Origin: JAMXLO01 sp041487355 | GTDB taxonomy: Bacteria > Pseudomonadota > Alphaproteobacteria > Acetobacterales > Acetobacteraceae | Length of the DNA stretch: 18,906 nt | Assembly (NCBI GenBank): GCA_041487355.1 | Contig: JBGPND010000091.1 | Location: forward strand, 1 to 18,906 | Direction: 5' to 3' | Shown: in pieces, positions 12,896-18,906 of the stretch | Layout of the letters: every line of letters starts with the position of its first letter | How positions within the stretch are numbered: position 1 is the stretch's first letter | The notes under the pieces: generated by a model | What the model was told of the DNA's origin: nothing | What the model saw: only the letters and a program-made list of their open reading frames with translations | The model's database searches: none | Translations under genes and position numbers: made by a program

Positions 12896-13909
12896 ATGGC
12901 CGTGAAGGTTGCCATCAACGGATTCGGACGCATCGGCCGCCTCGTGCTGCGTGCCATGGTCGAGAGCGGACGCGACGATCTGGTGCCGGTCGCGATCAAC
13001 GATCTCGGCAGCACCGAGGCAAACGCGCACCTGTTCCACTACGACAGCGTGCATGGTCGCTTCCCCGGCCAGCTCGAAGTGTCGGGCGACACGATCACGA
13101 TCCGCTATGGCGGGCGCGTCTGGGGTCCGATCAAGGTTTCCGCCGAGCGGGATCCGACCAAGGTGCCGTATGCCGGCGTCGACGTGGCGCTGGAGTGCAC
13201 TGGCATCTTCACCAGCAAGGACAAGGCCTCGGCGCTTTTGCAGGCCGGCGCCCGCAAGGTGCTGATCTCGGCGCCGGCCGATGGCGTGGACGCCACCGTC
13301 GTCTATGGCGTGAACCACAAGATGATCACCAGGGACATGACGGTGATCTCCAACGCCTCCTGCACGACCAATTGCCTCGCGCCGATGGCCAAGGTGCTGC
13401 ACGACAGCTTCGGCATCGAGCGCGGCTACATGGTCACCATCCATGCCTATACCGGTGACCAGAACACGGTGGACACGCTGCACAAGGACCTGCACCGCGC
13501 ACGTGCCGCCGCGGTCTCGGCCATTCCAACATCGACCGGTGCCGCGCGCGCCGTCGGCCTCGTGCTGCCGGAGCTGAAGGGCAAGCTGGACGGCACGGCG
13601 ATCCGCATCCCAACGCCGAACGTCTCGCTGGTCTCGCTGGACGTGAACCTGAGGAAGCAGGCGACCAAGGACCAGATCAACGCAGTGATGCAGGACGCGG
13701 CGAAGGGCGAGCTGAAGGGCATCCTGGACTACAACACCGCCCCGCTGGTCAGCGTCGACTTCAACCACTGCCCGGCGTCCTGCACCTTCGATGCGACGCA
13801 GACGGCGGTGGTGGACGGGGCGCTCGCCCGGGTGATGGGCTGGTACGACAACGAGTGGGGTTTCTCCAACCGGATGTCTGACACGGCGGTGCTGTTCGGC
13901 AGCCTGTAA
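12896..13909 (+). CDS. gap: Type I glyceraldehyde-3-phosphate dehydrogenase
   Basis: GAPDH oxidises glyceraldehyde-3-phosphate to 1,3-bisphosphoglycerate with NAD. The Rossmann start VAINGFGRIGRLVLRA, the active-site SNASCTTNCLAP (Cys156) and the catalytic His183 (TIHAYTGDQ) are all present, and WYDNEWGFSNRM is the usual C-terminal motif. Asp36 after the second strand (AINDL) favours NAD over NADP. At 337 aa the length is normal. The ATG has GAGGGA upstream and lies 33 bp after the tkt stop, with pgk 19 bp downstream, so all three are one operon. Confidence 0.97.
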   Translation: MAVKVAINGFGRIGRLVLRAMVESGRDDLVPVAINDLGSTEANAHLFHYDSVHGRFPGQLEVSGDTITIRYGGRVWGPIKVSAERDPTKVPYAGVDVALECTGIFTSKDKASALLQAGARKVLISAPADGVDATVVYGVNHKMITRDMTVISNASCTTNCLAPMAKVLHDSFGIERGYMVTIHAYTGDQNTVDTLHKDLHRARAAAVSAIPTSTGAARAVGLVLPELKGKLDGTAIRIPTPNVSLVSLDVNLRKQATKDQINAVMQDAAKGELKGILDYNTAPLVSVDFNHCPASCTFDATQTAVVDGALARVMGWYDNEWGFSNRMSDTAVLFGSL

Positions 13910-13928
13910 GAGCAACTTTCTACCCATC

Positions 13929-15116
13929 ATGCCCTTCCGCACGCTCGATGGCGTGGACGTCGCCGGCAAGCGCGTCCTGCTTCGCGCCGACCTCAACGTG
14001 CCGGTGCGCGACGGCCGGATCACCGACCGGACGCGGCTCGAGCGTCTCACGCCGACGATCCGGGAGCTGGTCGGCAAGGGCGCCAAGGTGATCGTGTGCA
14101 GCCATTTCGACCGGCCGAAGGGCAAGCGGGTGCCAGAGATGTCGCTCGGGCCGATCGCGACCGCGCTGGGCGAGGTGCTGGGCCAGCGGGTGCGCTTCGC
14201 CGAAGACTGCACGGGCGTTGCAGCGGAGCAGGCGGTCGAGCGCATGGCGCGCGGTGACGTGCTGGTGCTGGAGAACACCCGCTTCCATGCGCAGGAGGAG
14301 AAGAACGATCCGGGCTTCGCCGCCGAACTGGCGAAGCTCGCCGATATCTACGTGAATGATGCATTCTCGGCGGCGCATCGCGCGCATGCCAGCACCGAGG
14401 GCGTGGCGCATCTGCTGCCGGCCTATGCCGGACGGCTGATGCAGGCGGAGCTGGAGGCGCTCGACGCCGCGCTGGGGAACCCCGTGCGTCCTGTCGCGGC
14501 GATCGTCGGAGGCGCCAAGGTTTCCACCAAGCTCGATCTGCTGGGGAATCTGGTCGCGAAGGTGAATGTGCTGGTGATCGGCGGCGCGATGGCCAACACC
14601 TTCCTGGCGGCACAGGGCACTCCGGTTGGCCGATCGCTGCAGGAGGCCGAGATGCACGCGACCGCACTCGAGATCCTGGCGCGTGCCAAGGCGGCGGGCT
14701 GCGAGGTGGTGCTGCCGGCCGACGCGGTGGTGGCAAACGAGCTGAAGCCTGGGGTGGCGACGCGGACCGTGCCGGTTGGGGCGGTGCCGGCGGATGCCAT
14801 GATCCTCGATGTCGGACCTGCCACCGTCGGCGCGCTGATCCAACATCTTGCCGGCTGGAGGACGCTGGTCTGGAACGGCCCGTTGGGTGCATTCGAGACC
14901 CAGCCCTTCGACGCCGCGACGACGGCATTCGCCAGGGCGGTGGCGGATGCCACGGGGAAGGGGGCACTGCGGAGCGTCGCCGGCGGTGGCGACACCGTCT
15001 CGGCACTGCGGCACGCCGGGGTGATCGACAAGATGAGCTACGTCTCGAGCGCCGGCGGCGCCTTCCTCGAATGGATGGAAGGCAAGACCCTGCCCGGAGT
15101 CGCTGCGCTGGGGTGA
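13929..15116 (+). CDS. pgk: Phosphoglycerate kinase
   Basis: This enzyme transfers phosphate from 1,3-bisphosphoglycerate to ADP, the step after GAPDH. RADLNVPVRDGRITDRTR at the N-terminus, the basic SHFDRPKGK loop, GGAKVSTKLDLL, WNGPLGAFE and the nucleotide-binding GGGDTVSAL (352-360, usually GGGDS/T) are all family hallmarks. Length (395 aa) is normal. No clear Shine-Dalgarno precedes the ATG (a weak TAAGAG only), so translation may depend on coupling to gap. The gene ends 5 bp before the convergent purK stop. No fructose-bisphosphate aldolase follows, although fba is a common next gene in such operons. Confidence 0.97.
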   Translation: MPFRTLDGVDVAGKRVLLRADLNVPVRDGRITDRTRLERLTPTIRELVGKGAKVIVCSHFDRPKGKRVPEMSLGPIATALGEVLGQRVRFAEDCTGVAAEQAVERMARGDVLVLENTRFHAQEEKNDPGFAAELAKLADIYVNDAFSAAHRAHASTEGVAHLLPAYAGRLMQAELEALDAALGNPVRPVAAIVGGAKVSTKLDLLGNLVAKVNVLVIGGAMANTFLAAQGTPVGRSLQEAEMHATALEILARAKAAGCEVVLPADAVVANELKPGVATRTVPVGAVPADAMILDVGPATVGALIQHLAGWRTLVWNGPLGAFETQPFDAATTAFARAVADATGKGALRSVAGGGDTVSALRHAGVIDKMSYVSSAGGAFLEWMEGKTLPGVAALG

Positions 15117-15121
15117 GGCTC

Positions 15122-16285
15122 TCAACCGGCCGGTAGCTGATCCGCCTCCGCGCGTTGCGGAGCGGCGGGCCCGAGCGCCGCTGCGATACCGAACTCGCCA
15201 GGCAGTGCACCTTTCGGGAACAATCGTGTGACGTGCCCCATCTTGCGCCCGGGCCGCGCTTCAGCCTTGCCATAGAGGTGCGGGATCAGTCCTGGCGTGG
15301 CGAGAATCTCCGGCCACAGCGCTGCCTCCCCCGGACCGACCAGGTTCTTCATCACAGCATCGGAGTGTCTCACCGCCGGCGGCAGGGGCAAGCCGGCAAT
15401 GGCACGGACATGCAGCTCGAATTGGCTCGCCGGGCAGGCATCAATCGTCCAGTGGCCCGAATTGTGCGGGCGAGGGGCGATCTCGTTGGCCAGCACCCGG
15501 CCCTGTCCGTCGACAAACATCTCCACGGCGAGTAGGCCGACGAGGTCCAACGCATCGGCGACACGCCGGGCGATCGCCTGGGCCTGCCGATCCACTGTTT
15601 CCGGTATCCGCGCAGGGGCGAGGGTCAGGTCGAGTATGTGGCTGCGATGGCGGTTCTCCACCGTGTCGAAGGCCGCGTAGGCGCCATCCCCGCCGCGCGC
15701 GGCGACCACGCTGATCTCCTGCGCGAAGTCCACGAAACCTTCGAGGATCAATGGCTTGGGCGACAAGGCCGCGAATGCGTCGGCGAGGTCTTCCGTCCGC
15801 CGAAGCAGCGCCTGGCCCTTGCCGTCATAACCGAGCCGGGTCGTCTTCAGCACCGCGGGCAGGCCGATCCGCTCGACCGCCGCCCGCAAACCGTCGAGGT
15901 CGTCGACCGGCGCCCATGGCGCCGTCGGCACACCGGCGCCGTGCAGGAAGGCCTTCTCCAGCACCCGATCCTGGCTGGTCCGCAGGATTGCGGGGGAAGG
16001 TCTCACAGGCTTCAAAGATGCAAGAAGATCAAGTCCTTCGGCGTTGACGTTTTCGAATTCGAAGCTGATCACGTCGACCGCGGCGGCGAATTCCCGGAGG
16101 CCGTTCGGCTCGTGGTAGTCGCTGATGGTCGCCGCCGCCGATACCTGGCTGGCCGGGCTGTCGTTCTCGCGGGTGAGGATATGGCAGCGATATCCGAGCC
16201 GGGCGGCGGCAAGCGCGGACATCCGGCCGAGCTGGCCGCCGCCCACGAGACCGATGGTCGAATTGGGCGGCAGCGGAAAAATCAT
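15122..16285 (-). CDS. purK: N5-carboxyaminoimidazole ribonucleotide synthase
   Basis: PurK is an ATP-grasp enzyme that makes N5-CAIR from AIR, bicarbonate and ATP in purine synthesis. The N-terminus STIGLVGGGQLGRMSALAA, the ATP-grasp segments PAVLKTTRLGYDGKGQ and ILEGFVDFAQEISVV, and the metal/active-site region NEIAPRPHNSGHWTIDAC are diagnostic. At 387 aa it is full length. The ATG overlaps the purE stop as ATGA, so the two are coupled and products pass from PurK to PurE. The C-terminal tail is Ala/Pro-rich. Confidence 0.97.
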   Translation of the reverse strand: MIFPLPPNSTIGLVGGGQLGRMSALAAARLGYRCHILTRENDSPASQVSAAATISDYHEPNGLREFAAAVDVISFEFENVNAEGLDLLASLKPVRPSPAILRTSQDRVLEKAFLHGAGVPTAPWAPVDDLDGLRAAVERIGLPAVLKTTRLGYDGKGQALLRRTEDLADAFAALSPKPLILEGFVDFAQEISVVAARGGDGAYAAFDTVENRHRSHILDLTLAPARIPETVDRQAQAIARRVADALDLVGLLAVEMFVDGQGRVLANEIAPRPHNSGHWTIDACPASQFELHVRAIAGLPLPPAVRHSDAVMKNLVGPGEAALWPEILATPGLIPHLYGKAEARPGRKMGHVTRLFPKGALPGEFGIAAALGPAAPQRAEADQLPAG

Positions 16286-16770
16286 GGCTGATCTTGCGGC
16301 TCGTTCGCCACGGCACGTGTCTGTTCTTCACGCAACGCATCCAGCCGCGCGGCCAGGTCCGGGTCCCCGATGGCGATGATCGCGGCGGCCAGCAACGCGG
16401 CATTCACCGCTCCCGCCCGGCCGATCGCGAGCGTCCCCACGGGGATCCCGGCAGGCATCTGCACGATCGAAAGCAGGCTGTCCATCCCCTTGAGACCATG
16501 GGATTCCACTGGCACCCCGAGCACCGGCAGGGGAGTCCATGCGGCACACATTCCCGGCAAGTGCGCGGCTCCGCCGGCACCGGCGATGATGACCTTCAAC
16601 CCCCGCCGGCGGGCGCCGCTGGCGTATTCGCGCAGCCGGTCCGGCGTGCGATGCGCCGAAACGATGCGGGCCTCGTGCGGGACGACCAGCCGGTCGAGCA
16701 TCTCCGCGGCATGGCGCAGAGTAGGCCAGTCCGACTGGCTGCCCATAATGATGCCGACGAGGGGCTCCAT
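16282..16770 (-). CDS. purE: N5-carboxyaminoimidazole ribonucleotide mutase
   Basis: PurE rearranges N5-CAIR to CAIR. The class I signatures are GIIMGSQSDWPTL, VSAHRTPDRL (active-site His), AGAGGAAHLPGM and SLLSIVQMPAGIPVGT followed by AIGRAGAVNAALLA. The start is placed at the ATG at 16770 (162 aa); the frame continues three codons up to a TTG at 16779, but the ATG follows the stop of the upstream DUF465 gene by one base, which points to coupled translation. It overlaps purK by four bases. Confidence 0.96.
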   Translation of the reverse strand: MEPLVGIIMGSQSDWPTLRHAAEMLDRLVVPHEARIVSAHRTPDRLREYASGARRRGLKVIIAGAGGAAHLPGMCAAWTPLPVLGVPVESHGLKGMDSLLSIVQMPAGIPVGTLAIGRAGAVNAALLAAAIIAIGDPDLAARLDALREEQTRAVANEPQDQP

Positions 16771-16771
16771 G

Positions 16772-16975
16772 TCAGGCAATGCTGTCCGGGATCAGCCGGC
16801 TCTCCAGCCAGGCAATCTCGTCCTTCAGCAGCAGCTTGCGCTTCTTCAGCCGCTGCAGGTGCAACTGGTCCGCTGCGCCCTGGTCCGGCAGGCGCGCGAT
16901 CACCGTGTCGAGGTCGCGATGTTCGCTGCGGAGTTCGTGCAGCTTGCGCAGCAGCGAGTCCCGGTCGGTCAGCAT
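16772..16975 (-). CDS. DUF465 / YdcH-like small protein, 67 aa
   Basis: The protein is a short, charged helical hairpin: DSLLRKLHELRSEHRDLDTVI, a turn with Pro and Gly, then LQRLKKRKLLLKDEIAWLES (longer stretches shown in part). This is the usual shape and size of DUF465/YdcH-family proteins, whose molecular role is unknown. It is the first gene of the purE-purK run and ends one base before the purE ATG. No strong Shine-Dalgarno is seen. A second family member lies divergently at 17099. Confidence 0.8.
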   Translation of the reverse strand: MLTDRDSLLRKLHELRSEHRDLDTVIARLPDQGAADQLHLQRLKKRKLLLKDEIAWLESRLIPDSIA

Positions 16976-17098
16976 GGCTGGTCAATAGCACAGGCAAGGG
17001 CCTGCAACCCAGTCCCTGGCCGGCGGATTCGTCATGGCCCTCGGTGTGTCAATCGGGTTACCATGCTCGTCCTGGCTGACTTTGAGCGGAGGAGGTCC

Positions 17099-17272
17099 AT
17101 GACGCTGCAGGCCCGTCTCGATGCCCTGAAGGAACGCCATGCCGCGCTCGAGATGCGCATCACCGACGAGGACCAGCGACCTCGACCCGACAGCGAGACC
17201 CTCGTGCGCCTGAAGATCGAGAAGCTGCGGGTCAAGGAGGAGATGGAGCGGCTTCGCAACCAGAACGAGTGA
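17099..17272 (+). CDS. DUF465 / YdcH-like small protein, 57 aa
   Basis: A second short helical hairpin: LQARLDALKERHAALEMRI, a Pro-containing turn (RPRPDSETL), then VRLKIEKLRVKEEMERLRNQ. The ATG has a very strong GGAGGAGG four bases upstream. It is divergent from the DUF465 gene at 16975 with 123 bp between them, and convergent with trcR with 21 bp between stops. The two paralogs probably arose by duplication, but their sequences have diverged. Function unknown. Confidence 0.8.
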   Translation: MTLQARLDALKERHAALEMRITDEDQRPRPDSETLVRLKIEKLRVKEEMERLRNQNE

Positions 17273-17293
17273 ACTGAACGCGCCTTCCAGGTC

Positions 17294-17872
17294 CTAGACG
17301 ACCTCGTCCGCCTCCGGCACGGGTGGCGGCGGCACGGCGCGTCCCTCGCGCTCCAGCCGCTCGTTCGCCTGAGCGACCGCGGCGTTCAGGTCGGTCTGGC
17401 TGCACAGCCCCAGGATCACCGGGTCGCGCGGCTTGATATTGGCGCTGTTCCAGTGAGAGCGCTCGCGGACCTTCTGGATCGTCTCCTTGGTCGTGCCGAG
17501 CAGCTTGGACACCTGCGTCTCGCTGATCTGCGGATAGTTCCGCAACAGAAAGGCGATCGCGTCCGGACGATCGTTTCGCTTGGCGACCGGCGTGTAGCGC
17601 GAGCCGCGCAGGCGCTTCGGCATCGGCAGGGCAGTCGGCGCGAGCCGCAGCATTACCGCCGGATCGGCCTCGGCGCGGCGGATCGCCTCGGCCGTGAGCT
17701 GCGCGTTCGCGACCGGGTCGTAGCCGACGATGCCCTGCGCCACCTCGCCGTCGGCGATCGCCTGCACCTCGAGCGGATGCATGCCGCAGAAATCGGCGAT
17801 CTGGGCGAAGGTGAGCGCGGTCTTCTCGATCAGCCACACGGCGGTGGCCTTGGGCATCAGCGGCAGGGTCAT
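17294..17872 (-). CDS. trcR: Cell cycle transcriptional regulator TrcR (DUF1013)
   Basis: The start TLPLMPKATAVWLIEKTALT, then FAQIADFCGMHPLEVQAIADGE (split: FAQIADFCGMH, PLEVQAIADGE) and the later RYTPVAKRNDRPDAIAFLLRN and SKLLGTTKETIQKVRERSHW, NSANIKPRDPVILGLCSQ are characteristic of DUF1013 proteins, named TrcR after work in Caulobacter and linked to RNA polymerase and cell-cycle transcription. Two helix-turn-helix-like segments are visible (about 18-40 and 118-135). At 192 aa the size is normal. The ATG at 17872 begins the conserved N-terminus; an AAGGAT lies about ten bases upstream. It is divergent from the DUF1192 gene. Confidence 0.9.
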   Translation of the reverse strand: MTLPLMPKATAVWLIEKTALTFAQIADFCGMHPLEVQAIADGEVAQGIVGYDPVANAQLTAEAIRRAEADPAVMLRLAPTALPMPKRLRGSRYTPVAKRNDRPDAIAFLLRNYPQISETQVSKLLGTTKETIQKVRERSHWNSANIKPRDPVILGLCSQTDLNAAVAQANERLEREGRAVPPPPVPEADEVV

Positions 17873-18020
17873 GGCATGGTCATCCTTGGGCCGCTGCTCG
17901 CGCGACGCGGGGACGCGCACCGCGGGCGCGGCCAGAGGTCGCATATGACAAGCGCTCCGGGGTGGGTCAAGGGTGACGGCCAGGTTTATGGTGGGGCCAC
18001 GTCCGGACAGGAGGCGAAAC

Positions 18021-18212
18021 ATGATGGACGAGGAGGACGGCCCGGTTCGCAAGCGGGCGAGGCTGCAGAAGCTGGTGCTGGACACGCTCGGGATCGAGGA
18101 GCTGCGGGACTATATCGGCGAACTGAAGGAGGAGATCGCCCGGGTGGAGGCGGACATCGAACGGAAGCAGGGCCACCGAAGCGCGGCGGACGCGTTCTTC
18201 CGGCGTCCCTAG
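18021..18212 (+). CDS. DUF1192 family protein, 63 aa
   Basis: A short acidic start (MMDEEDGP) is followed by LVLDTLGIEELRDYIGELKE and EIARVEADIERKQGHRSAA, then FFRRP at the end, the standard layout of DUF1192 proteins: a short conserved segment and a coiled-coil helix. The function is unknown; the family is alphaproteobacterial and small. The ATG at 18021 has AGGAGG six bases upstream; the frame upstream of it is not conserved. It is divergent from trcR, a common pairing of small conserved alphaproteobacterial genes. Confidence 0.88.
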   Translation: MMDEEDGPVRKRARLQKLVLDTLGIEELRDYIGELKEEIARVEADIERKQGHRSAADAFFRRP

Positions 18213-18246
18213 AGTACGTTCAGCATAACTGGAATCTCGCCGCCAG

Positions 18247-18339
18247 GATGGGTTTCGCTCTGCTCAACCCATCCTACACCTGCGCCGCTACGCCGCGGCC
18301 GGTAACCTGTAGGATAGGTTGAGCAGAGCGAAACCCATC
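18247..18339. repeat. Long inverted repeat (32-bp arms), MITE- or REP-like
   Basis: Arms 18247-18278 and 18308-18339 are complementary at 31 of 32 positions with a 29-base loop. The arm contains GGTTTCGCTCTGCTCAACC. Similar arms (a GATGGGTTTCGC...CCCATCCTAC theme) are scattered in many proteobacterial genomes as far as I recall. It lies between the convergent DUF1192 and vapC genes and could act as a two-way terminator, but there is no U-tract. Confidence 0.9.
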
Positions 18340-18385
18340 ACGATTAGCGAGGCTTGCTCGCGTTTCCGGTCACCCTGAACCTGCT

Positions 18386-18814
18386 CTAGGCGTCGAAAAG
18401 GGCCAGATCGATCGCCCTGATCAGGCGCGCCGCCGTGCGCTCGACGGCGAGCTTGCGCAGGAGACGAGCATCCGCCGTCACGAACGGACGCTTCGCCGCC
18501 TCGGCCAGCGCCAGATACATGCAGTCGTAGGCGGAATGATCGAGCAGGATCGCCAGATCGACGGCCCGCCGCGCGAGCCTCCGTGTCGGAACCAGTTCGA
18601 TATCAGCGCGGACAAGCAGCCTGATCGCCAACGACGCCTCGGGCTCGGTCAGTTCGCCAAGGCGAACCTTCTTCCAGACAATGTTGGCGCATTCGGCCAC
18701 CAACAGGTCGGGCGCCGAGACGACATGACTACGCAGTCTTAGAGCCTGACTGGTGCCCGGCTCGCCGATGACCCACTTCACCGCAACGCTGGCGTCGACG
18801 ACGTAGCCGCTCAC
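18386..18814 (-). CDS. vapC: VapC-family PIN-domain toxin, 142 aa
   Basis: VapC toxins are metal-dependent RNases. The four acidic residues of the PIN active site are visible: Asp7 (YVVDASVAVKWV), Glu41 (LLVAECAN), Asp97 (SAYDCMYLALAE) and Asp115 (FVTADARLL). Length is normal. The start is GTG at 18814, overlapping the stop of the upstream antitoxin as GTGA. Order is antitoxin then toxin, as usual for vapBC. The neighbouring inverted repeat lies downstream. Confidence 0.92.
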   Translation of the reverse strand: MSGYVVDASVAVKWVIGEPGTSQALRLRSHVVSAPDLLVAECANIVWKKVRLGELTEPEASLAIRLLVRADIELVPTRRLARRAVDLAILLDHSAYDCMYLALAEAAKRPFVTADARLLRKLAVERTAARLIRAIDLALFDA

Positions 18815-18906
18815 CTCTCGTCCCGGCCCTCACGGAGCAGGGTCTCGGCAGGTGTATGGGCACGCCCGGCCGTCAGAGCGCGCAGCTCGGCGGCCAAATC
18901 ATCGAA
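18811..18906 (-). CDS. vapB: VapB-type antitoxin, C-terminal part only
   Basis: The last 31 codons before the vapC start encode FDDLAAELRALTAGR, then AHTPAETLLREGRDER and a TGA. The LLREGRDER-type ending is typical of VapB proteins that pair with PIN toxins. The N-terminus, with the DNA-binding domain, lies beyond the window edge. The stop overlaps the vapC GTG by four bases. Confidence 0.8.
   Translation of the reverse strand, partial: FDDLAAELRALTAGRAHTPAETLLREGRDER

Noticed and set aside
10796..14278. A very long minus-strand open frame (about 1160 codons) opposite tkt, gap and pgk
   Set aside because: It is antisense to three well-recognised genes, is rich in Arg/His/Gly in the manner of GC-rich shadow frames, and shows no family motif.
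13920..15125. Minus-strand open frame opposite pgk
   Set aside because: Antisense shadow of pgk with His/Arg-rich composition.

Overview
The window is GC-rich, densely coded alphaproteobacterial DNA. Several genes belong to families typical of alphaproteobacteria: TrcR (DUF1013), a DUF1192 protein, two DUF465/YdcH-like proteins, and a tkt-gap-pgk cluster. A member of the Acetobacteraceae or another Rhodospirillales relative is the best guess. That placement is inferred from gene content, not from a marker gene.

Region 1 (about 1-4000) is an accessory island read entirely on the minus strand. In transcription order it holds a HigB-HigA toxin-antitoxin pair, an orphan XRE-type antitoxin with a toxin remnant in front of it, an orphan HicB, a RusA-like Holliday-junction nuclease, a protein that looks like a PD-(D/E)xK nuclease fused to a HEPN-like helical domain, a RelE/ParE toxin with its XRE antitoxin, and a small unknown protein. 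The two XRE antitoxin genes lie in a gapless direct duplication of about 430 bp (584-1013 and 2818-3247) that brackets the toxin/nuclease cassette. The tightly packed hicB-like / rusA-like / nuclease-HEPN unit is the best candidate here for a poorly described system.

Region 2 (4117-8750) is mostly housekeeping. It has a minus-strand pair of a short MetE-like methyltransferase and a cupin protein. On the plus strand follow a lone Flp-type pilin, a secreted c-type cytochrome, the class Ia ribonucleotide reductase small subunit (nrdB) with two NrdR-box-like sites upstream, and a small conserved protein whose stop codon is shared, on the opposite strand, with a TrmN6-like methyltransferase.

Region 3 (about 9535-10645) is a decayed IS630-family element. 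Its transposase is frameshifted at least twice and appears to carry three small palindromic (REP-like) insertions.

Region 4 (10826-15116) is the carbon-metabolism operon tkt-gap-pgk. It converges on purE-purK (minus strand), which are preceded by a small DUF465 gene that faces a second, divergent DUF465 gene. Next come trcR (minus) and a divergent DUF1192 gene (plus), then a long inverted repeat of 31/32 matching bases. The window ends inside a VapBC toxin-antitoxin pair on the minus strand, with vapB cut by the window edge.
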